From the NCBI RefSeq assembly GCF_004153545.1, contig NZ_SDVA01000007.1:1-64000 (forward strand): a DNA stretch of 64,000 nt, in the 5' to 3' direction. Under the pieces are notes generated by a model. That model did no database searches and was not told the DNA's origin. It was given only the letters and a program-made list of their open reading frames with translations. This document shows, one piece after another, positions 51,582 to 59,861 of this stretch. Every line of letters starts with the position of its first letter. Position 1 is the first letter of the stretch. The translations under genes were made by a program, and so were the position numbers. Origin of the DNA: Serinicoccus sediminis (GTDB taxonomy: Bacteria > Actinomycetota > Actinomycetes > Actinomycetales > Dermatophilaceae).

Positions 51582-52826
51582 TCACTGGCGGTAGGTGGAC
51601 AGGAAGTTGCCCATCCGTTCCAGGGCGGCCCCCAGGTCGGTCGCCCAGGGGAGGGTGACGACCCGTAGATGGTCGGGGGTGGGCCAGTTGAAGCCGGTGC
51701 CGTGCACGACGAGGATCTTCTCCTGCTCCAGCAGGTCCAGGCACAGCTGGACGTCGTCGTGGATCTCGTGCACCTCCGGGTCCAGCCGAGGGAAGACGTA
51801 GAGCGCGCCCCGCGGCTCGACGCAGCTCACCCCCTCCATGGCGTTGAGCATGCCGGTCGCGAGGTCGCGCTGCTCGGCGAGCCGCCCCCCGGGGGCGATC
51901 AGCTCCTCGATGCTCTGGTGTCCGGACACCGCCACCTGGATGGCGTGCTGCGCCGGCACGTTGGGGCAGAGCCGGGTGGAGGCCAGCAGCTCGATGCCCT
52001 CCAGGAAGCCCTTGGCGTGGCCGGTGGGGCCGGTGATGGCGAGCCACCCGGCGCGGTACCCGGCCACCCGGTAGGTCTTCGACAGCCCGTTGAAGGTGAG
52101 GCACAGCAGGTCAGGGGCCAGCGAGGCCAGGGAGACGTGCCGGGCGCCGTCGTAGACGATGCGGTCGTAGATCTCGTCGGCGAGCAGCAGCAGGGAGTGC
52201 TCGCGGGCGAGCTCGACGATCTGCTCGAGCACCTCCCGGGAGTAGACCGCCCCGGTCGGGTTGTTGGGGTTGATCACCACCAGGGCCTTGGTGCGGGGGG
52301 TGATCTTGGCGCGGATGTCCTCGACCTGCGGGTTCCACCCGTCCGTCTCGTCGCACAGGTAGTGCCGGGGTATGCCGCCCGCCAGGCTGGTGGCGGCGGT
52401 CCACAGCGGGTAGTCGGGCGCCGGGACCAGGACCTCGTCGCCCGGGTCCAGGAGGGCGTTGAGCGCCATCATGATGAGTTCGGAGACGCCGTTGCCCAGG
52501 TAGACGTGGTCCACGTCGAGCGGCGGGAAGCCGGGCTCCTCCTGGTAGCGGGAGACCACGGCACGTCGGGCGGGCAGGATGCCCCTCGACTCCGAGTAGC
52601 CCTGCGCCGAGGGCAGCGCCGCGATCATGTCCTGCAGGATGATGTCGGGGGCCTCGAAGCCGAACGGGGCCGGGTTGCCGATGTTGAGCTTGAGGATGCG
52701 GTGCCCCTCGGCCTCCAGGGCCGCCGCACGGGCCGCCACCGGGCCGCGGATCTCGTAGAGGACGTTCTGCAGCTTCGCCGGCTGGGTCAGCGGGCGGAGC
52801 CGGTGGGGGCGGGTGCTCGGGTTCAC
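51582..52826 (-). CDS. Pyridoxal-phosphate aminotransferase, AlaT type
   Basis: 414 residues. Fold I aminotransferase with [11 protein letters not shown] near the N-terminus, [23 protein letters not shown] and the PLP Lys in [19 protein letters not shown]-terminal [16 protein letters not shown] carries the substrate-carboxylate Arg. Actinobacterial AlaT (Rv0337c) interconverts alanine and pyruvate. GTG 52826; longer open frame upstream has no promoter; GACGAT six bases before it could be a -10. Confidence 0.88.
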   Translation of the reverse strand: MNPSTRPHRLRPLTQPAKLQNVLYEIRGPVAARAAALEAEGHRILKLNIGNPAPFGFEAPDIILQDMIAALPSAQGYSESRGILPARRAVVSRYQEEPGFPPLDVDHVYLGNGVSELIMMALNALLDPGDEVLVPAPDYPLWTAATSLAGGIPRHYLCDETDGWNPQVEDIRAKITPRTKALVVINPNNPTGAVYSREVLEQIVELAREHSLLLLADEIYDRIVYDGARHVSLASLAPDLLCLTFNGLSKTYRVAGYRAGWLAITGPTGHAKGFLEGIELLASTRLCPNVPAQHAIQVAVSGHQSIEELIAPGGRLAEQRDLATGMLNAMEGVSCVEPRGALYVFPRLDPEVHEIHDDVQLCLDLLEQEKILVVHGTGFNWPTPDHLRVVTLPWATDLGAALERMGNFLSTYRQ

Positions 52827-52866
52827 CTGCCCATCGTCCCATCCGGCCCTCCTCCGACCCGGAGCC

Positions 52867-52894
52867 GGGAATGCGCGCGCCGGATCTCCACGTT
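52867..52894 (+). promoter_or_regulatory. SigH/SigR-type promoter P2 of sigH
   Basis: GGGAAT (52867-52872), 19 bases, GTT (52892-52894): the SigR/SigH consensus GGGAAT-N18-19-GTT. It lies 38 bases upstream of an in-frame GTG at 52932 with a GGAGGAG ribosome-binding site, so it would produce a longer SigH. Confidence 0.75.
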
Positions 52895-52998
52895 GACCAC
52901 CCCGATCGGACGACACGCGGAGGAGACGAGAGTGCTGAGGACCACGACCGCTCCCGGTGAGCTGGCTGGTGGCTTCGCCCTGGCCAGCCCGCACGGGC

Positions 52999-53004
52999 TA
53001 GGCT
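52999..53004 (+). promoter_or_regulatory. Leaderless housekeeping promoter P1 of sigH
   Basis: -10 TAGGCT ends eight bases before ATG 53013 and five before GTG 53010. A TTCGCC 19 bases upstream is a weak -35. This promoter would make the short SigH. Confidence 0.5.
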
Positions 53005-53012
53005 GGACGGTG

Positions 53013-53666
53013 ATGACTACTGACCAGCCGGCCGTCGAGGAGATCGACGCCCAGGCAGCGGCGGACGCGGCCGTCGACGTCGCGACCGAGACCCCGCAGG
53101 AGCGTTCAGCGCGGTTCGAGCGCGAGGCCATGCCCCTGCTCGACCAGATGTACAGCGCCGCGCTGCGGACGACCCGGAACCCTACGGACGCCGAGGACCT
53201 GGTGCAGGAGACGTACGCGAAGGCGTTCGCGGCCTTCCACCAGTACCGTCCGGGGACCAACCTGCGGGCGTGGATGTACCGCATCCTCACCAACTCCTAC
53301 ATCAACAGCTACCGCAAGAAGCAGCGCCAGCCGCTGCAGTCGGACGCCGCGGAGGTCGAGGACTACCAGCTGGCCCGGGCCGCCTCGCACTCCTCCACCG
53401 GTCTGCGCTCGGCCGAGGCGGAGGCGCTGGACCACCTGCCCGACAGCGACGTCACCCGGGCTCTCGCGAGCATCGGTGAGGACTTCCGCATGGCGGTCTA
53501 CCTGGCTGACGTGGAGGGCTTCTCCTACAAGGAGATCGCCGACATCATGGACACCCCGATCGGGACCGTGATGTCGCGGCTGCACCGCGGGCGCAAGCAG
53601 CTGCGCGAGCTGCTGACGGACTACGCCGCCGAGCGCGGCATCGTCCGCGCGGGGGAGGGGTCGTGA
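53013..53666 (+). CDS. sigH: Thiol-oxidative-stress sigma factor SigH/SigR
   Basis: 217 residues from ATG 53013. Region 2 has [61 protein letters not shown], and region 4 has [22 protein letters not shown] and [14 protein letters not shown], as in SigH of Mycobacterium and SigR of Streptomyces. A 27-residue N-terminal extension starting at GTG 52932 is open, with a far better ribosome-binding site (GGAGGAG), giving a 244-residue form. Two start sites and two promoters match the SigR/SigR' arrangement. Coupled by overlap to its anti-sigma gene. Confidence 0.93.
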   Translation: MTTDQPAVEEIDAQAAADAAVDVATETPQERSARFEREAMPLLDQMYSAALRTTRNPTDAEDLVQETYAKAFAAFHQYRPGTNLRAWMYRILTNSYINSYRKKQRQPLQSDAAEVEDYQLARAASHSSTGLRSAEAEALDHLPDSDVTRALASIGEDFRMAVYLADVEGFSYKEIADIMDTPIGTVMSRLHRGRKQLRELLTDYAAERGIVRAGEGS

Positions 53667-53953
53667 TGGCCCAGGACCCTCGCCAGCCGGACGACGCCGT
53701 GGACTGCGCCGGTGTGCTGCTCAGGTTGTTCGAGTTCGTGGACAACGAGACCGAGCCGGTCGACCGCGCCCGGATCCAGGCCCACCTCGACGAGTGCGGC
53801 TCGTGCCTGGCGGAGTACGACCGCGACCTGCTGCTCAAGGCGCTGGTCCGCCGAGCCTGTGCCCGGCAGAGCGCCCCCGCCCAGCTGCGCAGCCAGATCC
53901 TCACCCGGATCACCAGCACCCAGGTGACCGTGGTCCGGCGTACCGAGTCCTAA
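53666..53953 (+). CDS. rshA: Zinc anti-sigma factor RshA/RsrA
   Basis: 95 residues. ZAS motif His40-x3-Cys44-x2-Cys47 (AHLDECGSC) with a fourth Cys at 14 (VDCAG) is the redox zinc site of RsrA: disulfide formation releases SigH. The ATG overlaps the sigH stop by one base and has GGGGGAGGGG upstream. No membrane segment, so a cytosolic sensor. Confidence 0.92.
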   Translation: MAQDPRQPDDAVDCAGVLLRLFEFVDNETEPVDRARIQAHLDECGSCLAEYDRDLLLKALVRRACARQSAPAQLRSQILTRITSTQVTVVRRTES

Positions 53954-53973
53954 CCGGTCGACCCGGACAGACA

Positions 53974-54009
53974 CCGAGGGCCGCCCCGTCGTGACGGGGC
54001 GGCCCTCGG
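53974..54009. terminator. Terminator between rshA and bL37
   Basis: CCGAGGGCCGCCCCGTC and GACGGGGCGGCCCTCGG, perfect 17-base arms separated by GT; convergent genes on both sides. Confidence 0.85.
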
Positions 54010-54020
54010 TGCGTGCTGGC

Positions 54021-54095
54021 TCAGGCGTTGGGCTTGCGGCCGTGGTTGGCCGCCTTCTTCTTGCGGTCACGACGCTTGCGGGCGCGCTTGCTCAT
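54021..54095 (-). CDS. Ribosomal protein bL37 (AURKAIP1/COX24 domain)
   Basis: 24 residues, MSKRARKRRDRKKKAANHGRK plus PNA, an Arg/Lys-rich miniprotein almost identical to mycobacterial bL37, a small 50S protein found by ribosome structures. ATG 54095 has GGGAGGA eight bases upstream. Too short for normal gene calling but conserved across actinobacteria next to sigH. Confidence 0.93.
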   Translation of the reverse strand: MSKRARKRRDRKKKAANHGRKPNA

Positions 54096-54134
54096 CTTCG
54101 TCCTCCCGACGACGGGGTCAAAGGACCAGTGTCC

Positions 54135-54175
54135 CACACGTGTGCGCGGCGTCGATCCTTGTGACCCCCGTCACG
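54135..54175 (+). promoter_or_regulatory. Two dyads: CACACGTGTG and CRP-like site
   Basis: Perfect palindrome CACACGTGTG (54135-54144), then TGTGA-N6-TCACG (54160-54175), one base from the CRP/GlxR consensus TGTGA-N6-TCACA. They lie between the bL37 and the 28-codon ORF in a stretch richer in A+T than its surroundings (for example TATGGTAAAGGTTTG at 54178-54192). The promoter itself is unclear. Confidence 0.5.
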
Positions 54176-54324
54176 GGTATGGTAAAGGTTTGTCCAAGAT
54201 TCTGCATCCTCGGTCATCTCGACCTCTCGTCTCTGGTGCAGATGTGGCACATTAGTGACAAGCCGGAGGTCTCACCGGCGCTCGCTCCCTACCGCCGGGG
54301 GCGTCTCTACGGAAGGACATCATC

Positions 54325-54411
54325 ATGTTGCAGCTCATCGCCGACCTCTTCACCGCGGGGGCGTTCGACGCCATCTTCCGCGTCATCGACGTCGTCCAGT
54401 GGAACGGCTGA
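54325..54411 (+). CDS. 28-residue amphipathic peptide
   Basis: ORF of 28 codons, MLQLIADLFTAGAFDAIF then RVIDVVQWNG. ATG 54325 has a clear ribosome-binding site GGAAGGA (54311-54317). Hydrophobic residues recur every three to four positions with Asp/Arg on the other side: an amphipathic helix with net charge about -2. It is framed by an A+T-richer upstream region with dyad sites and by a strong hairpin just downstream, as an independent small gene would be. No known family recognised; it could be a membrane-active or signalling peptide, or a leader peptide for the HD-GYP gene. Confidence 0.5.
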   Translation: MLQLIADLFTAGAFDAIFRVIDVVQWNG

Positions 54412-54430
54412 GTCGACGCACTGACTCACC

Positions 54431-54463
54431 GAGGGGCGCGGATCGATCCGATCCGCGCCCCTC
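54431..54463 (+). terminator. Hairpin between peptide ORF and HD-GYP gene
   Basis: GAGGGGCGCGGATC and GATCCGCGCCCCTC, perfect 14-pair stem, five-base loop. It ends four bases before the ATG of the HD-GYP gene, so it would block that ribosome site or stop transcription before it. Confidence 0.7.
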
Positions 54464-54467
54464 GTCC

Positions 54468-55862
54468 ATGCCTGTCGTCCTGCTGGCGGGCAGTCTCGTC
54501 CTGATCGCCGCGGTGCTCGCGGCCGCGGGTGGGTGGCTCAGGGGGTACGACGACGGTGCCGGGGTGGGGGTGACCCTCCTGCTCATGGGCCTGGTCACCC
54601 TGGGGGTGCAGATCCACGAGCGGGGGATGAGCCACTGGAGCGTCTCGGTGTCCACGGTGGTGCTGGCCGCGGCCATCCCCATCGCCGGCCCCATCGGCAC
54701 GACCGTGGCGGCGGGGCTGCCCTACCTCAGCGACTTCCGCAGCCGCAACTGGCGCACGCGCGTCTTCAACTGCGGCATGACCGGGACCATGGGTGCGACC
54801 GGGTCCCTGGTCTACCTGGCGACCGGCGGGGTCCTGGTGGACCACGCGCCCTCCAGCGCCGGGGGCCTGCTCCTGCGGGTGGGCCTCCCGCTCCTCGTCG
54901 CCTACGTCGTGATGATCGCGGTCAACGTCCTGTGCATCGGCCTCATCTCGCACGTGTCCCGTGGCACCCGGGTCGTCCCCGTGGCGCAGTCCGTGCTGCG
55001 CAGCCTGGGCTGGGGCTATCTGTCGCACGCGGTCATCGGCTTCCTCTTCGTCGTCCTCTGGGGGCCGGTCGGGCTCGGTGCGGGCTCGGCGATCTTCGTC
55101 CTCGGTCCGCTCCTCATCGCGCACTGGGCCATCGGCCGGGACGCCCTCGCCCGACGTGAGCACCAGGAGACCGTCACCACCTTCGTCGCCGCGCTGGAGG
55201 AGGCGGACCCGGCCTCCGTCGGCCACAGCGCCAGGGTCGCGGACCTCGCCGAGGCCCTGGCGGGCGAGCTGGGGCTCGGGGCGACCGAGACCGAGGACCT
55301 GCGCTACGCGGCGCTGCTGCACGACATCGGCCTCATGGTGGTCCGCCCGGACCTGCCCACCGACCCGCAGGACGAGATCGGCTACCTCAGCGCCATCAGC
55401 GCCCACCCCCTGGCCGGCGTGAACGTCCTGGAGGGGCTGGACTTCCTCGAGGACTCGCTGCCGGCCATCGCGCACCACCACGAGCGGTGGGACGGCCGCG
55501 GCTACCCCTCCGGGCTGCGCGGCGAGGACATCCCGCCGGCGGCCCGCGTCGTCGCCGTGGCCGACGCCTTCGACGCACTGGTGGCGGGGTCCGCCACCGG
55601 CACCCTGAGCGCGTCCGAGGCGCTCCACGAGCTGCGCCGCCGCGCCGGCACCCACCTCGACCCGCGGGTCGTCGAGGCGCTGGGTGAGGTGCTCGGGCGC
55701 CCGGGCAGCGCGTTGCTCGCCCGGGCCAGACCGGCCACGGGCAACCCCGCTCGGCTGCTCCCGGACCACGACCACCCGAGCGTCAGCGACGCCTTCGCCG
55801 ACTGGCAGCCGGAGTCGGAGGACGTGCTGACACCGGGGACGGGGGAGACGCCGTGGCCCTGA
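54468..55862 (+). CDS. Membrane HD-GYP-type phosphohydrolase
   Basis: 464 residues. About seven membrane helices in the first 220 residues, then an HD domain: HSARVADLAEAL, LLHDIGLM, and the GYP signature HHHERWDGRGYPSGLRGEDIP followed by ARVVAVADAFDAL. HD-GYP proteins typically hydrolyse cyclic-di-GMP. The membrane part resembles no sensor domain I know. ATG 54468 has no ribosome-binding site and follows a hairpin directly. It overlaps the next gene by ten bases; together they form a pair. Confidence 0.85.
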   Translation: MPVVLLAGSLVLIAAVLAAAGGWLRGYDDGAGVGVTLLLMGLVTLGVQIHERGMSHWSVSVSTVVLAAAIPIAGPIGTTVAAGLPYLSDFRSRNWRTRVFNCGMTGTMGATGSLVYLATGGVLVDHAPSSAGGLLLRVGLPLLVAYVVMIAVNVLCIGLISHVSRGTRVVPVAQSVLRSLGWGYLSHAVIGFLFVVLWGPVGLGAGSAIFVLGPLLIAHWAIGRDALARREHQETVTTFVAALEEADPASVGHSARVADLAEALAGELGLGATETEDLRYAALLHDIGLMVVRPDLPTDPQDEIGYLSAISAHPLAGVNVLEGLDFLEDSLPAIAHHHERWDGRGYPSGLRGEDIPPAARVVAVADAFDALVAGSATGTLSASEALHELRRRAGTHLDPRVVEALGEVLGRPGSALLARARPATGNPARLLPDHDHPSVSDAFADWQPESEDVLTPGTGETPWP

Positions 55863-57079
55863 GCTGGGAGACGGCCCTGGTGGGGCTCGTCGTGATGGTC
55901 CTCAGCGAGGTCTGGCGCCAGTCCTCCTCGGGGCCGGCGCGGGACGCGCCGCTGGCGCAGGCGACCGCCGTGGCCCTCGCGATGGCGACGGCCTGGCCCT
56001 TCCCGCGCGGGCACCCGGACCACCTGGTCGGGATGCTGGGCCCGCTGGTCGTGGCCGCGGCCGCGGTACTCCTCGTGGCGGCCTGGCGCAGGCGCATCCC
56101 GTCCGCCCGTCGGGAGCTGATGCGCCTCGGGACCTCCGTCGTCGTGGCGGGTCTGCTGGTGCGCATCCCCGGGCCCGGGGGTGAGACCCTCCTGCGGAGC
56201 GTGTGGCACGAGCGCGAGACGACCGTGGTCATCGCCGTCCTCCTGCTGCTCGTCGCTGTGCTGGCCGCCGCGGCCCCCCTGGTGTGGAGGGGGGTGCGTG
56301 CGTCGGTGCGCAGCCGCACGATGGCGTGGGCCACCCTGAGCGGCGAGTTCGAGCGGCAGGGGCCGGTCTCCCTGGCCGGTGCCTCGACGGCCGTCGTCAT
56401 GGCGCTGGCGCTGAGGGAACTCGGTCCCCTCAGCCTCGTGCTGTTCCTCGTGCCCCTGCTGGTGCTGCAGCCCGCCGTGACCCGCCAACGGGACATCCGC
56501 CGGGCCCAGCGGCAGACGATCTTCGCGCTGGCCCGCCTCCCGGAGGAGGCCGGGCTGGCCATGTCGGGCCATGCCGCCCGGGTGGCCGAGCTGGCGGTGC
56601 CCATCGCCCGCGACCTGGGGGTCGAGGCCGCCGACCTGCGCGACGTGGAGGCGGCCGCGCTGCTGCACGACATCGGCCAGGTCGGGCTCTCGCGCCCCGT
56701 CCCGGGCGGTGCGACGGTCGAGCTCTCGGCCCGCGACCAACGTGAGATCGCCTCGACCGGGTCGTCCATCCTCGGCCGCACCGCGGAGCTGTCGCGGCTG
56801 GCCTCGGTCGTCGCGGACGTCGGGCTCGCGCACCACCGGGCCGACGAGCGCGGGGACGTGGCCCTCGCCTCCCGGATCGTGCGGGTCGCCTCGGCCTACG
56901 ACGACCTCACCGGGCGGGGGACCCGGCCGGGCGGCGGCAGCGCACCGCTGGAGGCGTTGGAACGACTGCTGCGCAGCACCCCGCACGAGTACGACCCGGA
57001 GGTCGTGCGGGTCCTGGTCCACCAGCTGGAGCGGCGCGGGTCGCTGTCGGCCGCCCAGGCGGAGTGGCTCAGCCGCTGA
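55853..57079 (+). CDS. Membrane HD-domain protein with degenerate GYP
   Basis: 408 residues. Six to seven membrane segments to about residue 215, then SGHAARVAELAVPIARDLG and ALLHDIGQVGLSRP (HD pair intact). The GYP region reads HHRADERGDVALASRIVRVASAYDDL and lacks the GYP tripeptide. A paralogous partner of the preceding gene; likely a phosphohydrolase of nucleotides, perhaps regulatory. GTG has GGGGGAG upstream and overlaps the previous stop. Confidence 0.8.
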   Translation: MALSWETALVGLVVMVLSEVWRQSSSGPARDAPLAQATAVALAMATAWPFPRGHPDHLVGMLGPLVVAAAAVLLVAAWRRRIPSARRELMRLGTSVVVAGLLVRIPGPGGETLLRSVWHERETTVVIAVLLLLVAVLAAAAPLVWRGVRASVRSRTMAWATLSGEFERQGPVSLAGASTAVVMALALRELGPLSLVLFLVPLLVLQPAVTRQRDIRRAQRQTIFALARLPEEAGLAMSGHAARVAELAVPIARDLGVEAADLRDVEAAALLHDIGQVGLSRPVPGGATVELSARDQREIASTGSSILGRTAELSRLASVVADVGLAHHRADERGDVALASRIVRVASAYDDLTGRGTRPGGGSAPLEALERLLRSTPHEYDPEVVRVLVHQLERRGSLSAAQAEWLSR

Positions 57080-57090
57080 CCGGCACGACG

Positions 57091-57122
57091 AGGGCCGCCC
57101 CGCGCGGTGGCGGGGCGGCCCT
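57091..57122. terminator. Terminator between HD gene and sodN
   Basis: AGGGCCGCCCCGC and GCGGGGCGGCCCT, perfect 13-pair stem, six-base loop, between convergent genes. Confidence 0.85.
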
Positions 57123-57134
57123 GGTCGCGGGAGG

Positions 57135-57536
57135 TCAGCCCTGCTTGGTCTCGGCGTAGATCTCCGCGATGCGCTCGATCTTGCCCAGCAGCTCGTCCGC
57201 GGTCGCGACGTCGAAGCTGCCCTTGGTGCCGGAGGCGCCGGCGAGCTTGGTGGCCTCGTTGACGAGCACGTGCAGCTCGGGGTACTTCTCGAAGTGCGGC
57301 GGCTTGAAGTAGTCCGTCCACAGCACCCAGAGGTGGTGCTTGACGAGCTCGGAGCGCTGCTCCTTGATGATCATGGCGCGCATCCGGAAGTCCGGGTCGT
57401 CGTTGTCCGCGACCTTCTCGCAGATCTTCTTGACGGACTCGGCCTCGATCCGGGCCTGGGCGGGGTCGTAGACGCCGCAGGGCAGGTCGCAGTGGGCGCT
57501 GACCTCGATGGTGGGGGCGAAGAACCTGGTGAACAT
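57135..57536 (-). CDS. sodN: Nickel superoxide dismutase
   Basis: 133 residues. After a 14-residue propeptide (MFTRFFAPTIEVSA) the mature protein starts with HCDLPCGVYDP, the nickel hook (His1, Cys2, Cys6). WTDYFKPPHFEKYPELH is the conserved hexamer contact. ATG 57536 has AAAGGATGG upstream; an upstream frame of 16 codons is unsupported. The propeptide needs the peptidase SodX, often beside sodN, but none is here. Divergent from tsaB by 62 bases. Confidence 0.95.
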   Translation of the reverse strand: MFTRFFAPTIEVSAHCDLPCGVYDPAQARIEAESVKKICEKVADNDDPDFRMRAMIIKEQRSELVKHHLWVLWTDYFKPPHFEKYPELHVLVNEATKLAGASGTKGSFDVATADELLGKIERIAEIYAETKQG

Positions 57537-57598
57537 CGGCCATCCTTTGCAGTAGGTCGTGAGGGGGACTCCAACACCCACCACGTTAGCCTGGGCGG

Positions 57599-58276
57599 GT
57601 GCTGCTCGCGATCGACACCGCCACCGGGACCGTCGGTGCCGCCGTCCACGACGGCGACCGGACCCGTGCGGAGGTGGTCCGGCAGGACTCCCGACGGCAC
57701 GGTGAGCTGCTGGCCCCGGCGGTCAGCGCCGTCCTCGAGGAGGCCGGTCTGACGGTGGCCGATCTCACCGAGGTCGTCTGCGGTGTCGGGCCGGGCCCGT
57801 TCACCGGCCTGAGGGTGGGCGTCGTCACCGCCCTGGTGCTGGCCCACGGTCGCGGCCTCCCGGCCCCGCGGGGCGTGTGCTCCCTCGACGCGCTCGCGCA
57901 CGCCGTCCACCTCGGCGGCGCGCCGGCCACCGATGTGCTGGTGGCCACGGACGCCCGTCGGCGCGAGGTCTACTGGGCCCGCTACGAGATGACCCCCTCC
58001 GGGGCGCGACGGCTCGAGGGGCCGGCGGTCGGTCCGGCCGCGTCGCTGCCCGAGCAGGTGCGCTCCCTGCCTGCCGTGGGCCGCGGTGGCCTGCTCTACC
58101 CCGACGCCCTGCCCGGGCAGCTGCCCGACGCGCCCCTGGACGTCTCGCCCGGGGTCCTGGCCGACCTGGCGGTCCGGCTGAGCGGCGGGACCCACCCGGA
58201 CAGCGGGCGGGGGCTGCTCCCGCCCGAGCCGCTCTACCTGCGCCGTCCCGACGCGGTCGAGGCGAGGTCGCGGTGA
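57599..58276 (+). CDS. tsaB: tRNA t6A biosynthesis protein TsaB
   Basis: 225 residues. LLAIDTATGTVGAAVHDG and CGVGPGPFTGLRVGVVTA of the TsaB ASKHA fold; YWARYEM and YPDALPGQ in the second half. TsaB dimerises with TsaD to make t6A37 on ANN-decoding tRNAs. -10 TAGCCT (57587-57592) six bases before the GTG: leaderless. Stop overlaps the rimI start. Confidence 0.92.
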   Translation: MLLAIDTATGTVGAAVHDGDRTRAEVVRQDSRRHGELLAPAVSAVLEEAGLTVADLTEVVCGVGPGPFTGLRVGVVTALVLAHGRGLPAPRGVCSLDALAHAVHLGGAPATDVLVATDARRREVYWARYEMTPSGARRLEGPAVGPAASLPEQVRSLPAVGRGGLLYPDALPGQLPDAPLDVSPGVLADLAVRLSGGTHPDSGRGLLPPEPLYLRRPDAVEARSR

Positions 58277-58743
58277 GCCCGGTGACGACGACGGTGCTGG
58301 TGCGTCCCGCCACCTGGCGGGACATCCCCGCCATGCTGCAGGTGGAGCGCGCCGCCTTCCCGGAGGACTCCTGGGACGAGGCCGGGCTGTGGGCCGAGCT
58401 GGCCGCGCGCCCGCGACGGTCCTACGTCGTCGCGGCCCGCCCCGGGCAGGCGGTCCCCGAGGGGTATGCCGGGCTGGACGTGGCCGGCGACGTCGCCGAC
58501 GTCATGACCGTGGCCGTCCACCCCGCCGCGCGCGGCACCGGGATGGGGGCCCGGCTGCTGGGCCGGCTGCACGAGCTGGCCCGGGACGCCGGTGCCACCA
58601 GCGTCATGCTCGAGGTGCGCAGCGGCAACGACGTGGCCCGGAGGCTCTACGCCACCCGTGGCTACCACCTGGTCCGCACCAGGGAGCGCTACTACCGCTC
58701 CGGTGAGGACGCCCTCGTCCTGAGGAAGGAGCTGGACCCGTGA
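58273..58743 (+). CDS. rimI: Ribosomal-protein S18 alanine N-acetyltransferase RimI
   Basis: 156 residues. GNAT fold with [19 protein letters not shown] (acetyl-CoA P-loop) and [27 protein letters not shown] typical of RimI. GTG overlaps the tsaB stop, its stop overlaps the tsaD start, so tsaB-rimI-tsaD are a fully coupled operon. Confidence 0.92.
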   Translation: MSPVTTTVLVRPATWRDIPAMLQVERAAFPEDSWDEAGLWAELAARPRRSYVVAARPGQAVPEGYAGLDVAGDVADVMTVAVHPAARGTGMGARLLGRLHELARDAGATSVMLEVRSGNDVARRLYATRGYHLVRTRERYYRSGEDALVLRKELDP

Positions 58744-59783
58744 ACGACCCCCTCGTCCTGGGCATCGAGACCAGCTGCGACGAGACGGGTGTCGGGCTCG
58801 TCCGGGGCAGGACGCTGCTCTTCGACGCCATCGCCAGCAGCGTCGAGGAGCACGCCCGCTTCGGCGGGGTGGTGCCCGAGGTCGCCAGCCGGGCCCACCT
58901 CGAGGCCATGGTCCCCACCCTCGAGCGGGCCTGCCGTGAGGCGGGCGTCCGCCTGGCGGACGTCGACGCCGTGTCGGTGACCGCGGGCCCGGGGCTCGCG
59001 GGCGCCCTCCTGGTGGGGGTGGCCTCCGCGAAGGCGCTGGCGCTCGCCCTCGGGGTACCCCTCTACGGGGTGAACCATCTCGCCGCGCACGTGGCGGTGG
59101 ACGTCGTCGAGCACGGACCGCTCCCGGAGCCCACCCTGGGGCTGCTGGTGAGCGGGGGACACTCCAACCTGCTGCTCGTGCCGGACGTCACCCACGACAT
59201 CCGCTCGCTGGGAGCGACGATGGACGACGCGGCCGGCGAGGCCTTCGACAAGGTGGCCCGCATCCTCGGGCTGCCGTTCCCCGGGGGGCCGCACATCGAC
59301 CGGGTCGCCCGGGAGGGCGACCAGGTGGCCATCGACTTCCCGCGCGGGCTCACCTCGGGCCGGGACCTGCAGCGGCACCGGTTCGACTACTCGTTCTCGG
59401 GCCTCAAGACCGCGGTCGCCCGGTGGGTGCAGGCGCGGGAGGCGGCCGGTGAGCCGGTGCCTGTGGCGGACGTCGCGGCCAGCTTCCAGGAGGCGGTGGT
59501 CGACGTGCTCACCCGCAAGGCCCTGCTGGCGTGCCGGGAGCACGGCGTGGACGACCTGCTCATCGGGGGTGGGGTGGCGGCGAACAGCCGCCTGCGGGCC
59601 CTCGCGCAGGAGCGGTGCGACGCCGCGGGGGTGCGCCTCCGGGTGCCCCGGCCCGGGCTGTGCACCGACAACGGGGCCATGGTCGCCGCGCTGGGCGCGC
59701 AGATGGTCATGAGAGGCCGTCCGCCGTCCGGTCTGGACCTGCCCGCCGACTCCTCCCAGCCGGTCGAGCAGGTCCGGTCCTGA
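58740..59783 (+). CDS. tsaD: tRNA t6A threonylcarbamoyltransferase TsaD
   Basis: 347 residues. [15 protein letters not shown], metal-binding HLAAH (His-x3-His), [38 protein letters not shown] and CTDNGAMVA are all present and intact. Transfers the threonylcarbamoyl group to A37. The end is followed by 78 bases without recognisable features before ktrB. Confidence 0.96.
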   Translation: MNDPLVLGIETSCDETGVGLVRGRTLLFDAIASSVEEHARFGGVVPEVASRAHLEAMVPTLERACREAGVRLADVDAVSVTAGPGLAGALLVGVASAKALALALGVPLYGVNHLAAHVAVDVVEHGPLPEPTLGLLVSGGHSNLLLVPDVTHDIRSLGATMDDAAGEAFDKVARILGLPFPGGPHIDRVAREGDQVAIDFPRGLTSGRDLQRHRFDYSFSGLKTAVARWVQAREAAGEPVPVADVAASFQEAVVDVLTRKALLACREHGVDDLLIGGGVAANSRLRALAQERCDAAGVRLRVPRPGLCTDNGAMVAALGAQMVMRGRPPSGLDLPADSSQPVEQVRS

Positions 59784-59861
59784 TCGAGCCGGGGTCTCCT
59801 CCGGCCCGGCCCGGCGCGGGCGACTTGCTCCTCGTGGCGGCGAGGCGCACCATGGACCCTC

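Noticed and set aside
54140-54424. 94-codon ORF across the small peptide region
   Set aside because: Ser/Arg/Thr-rich composition, no ribosome-binding site, and crosses the putative regulatory sites.
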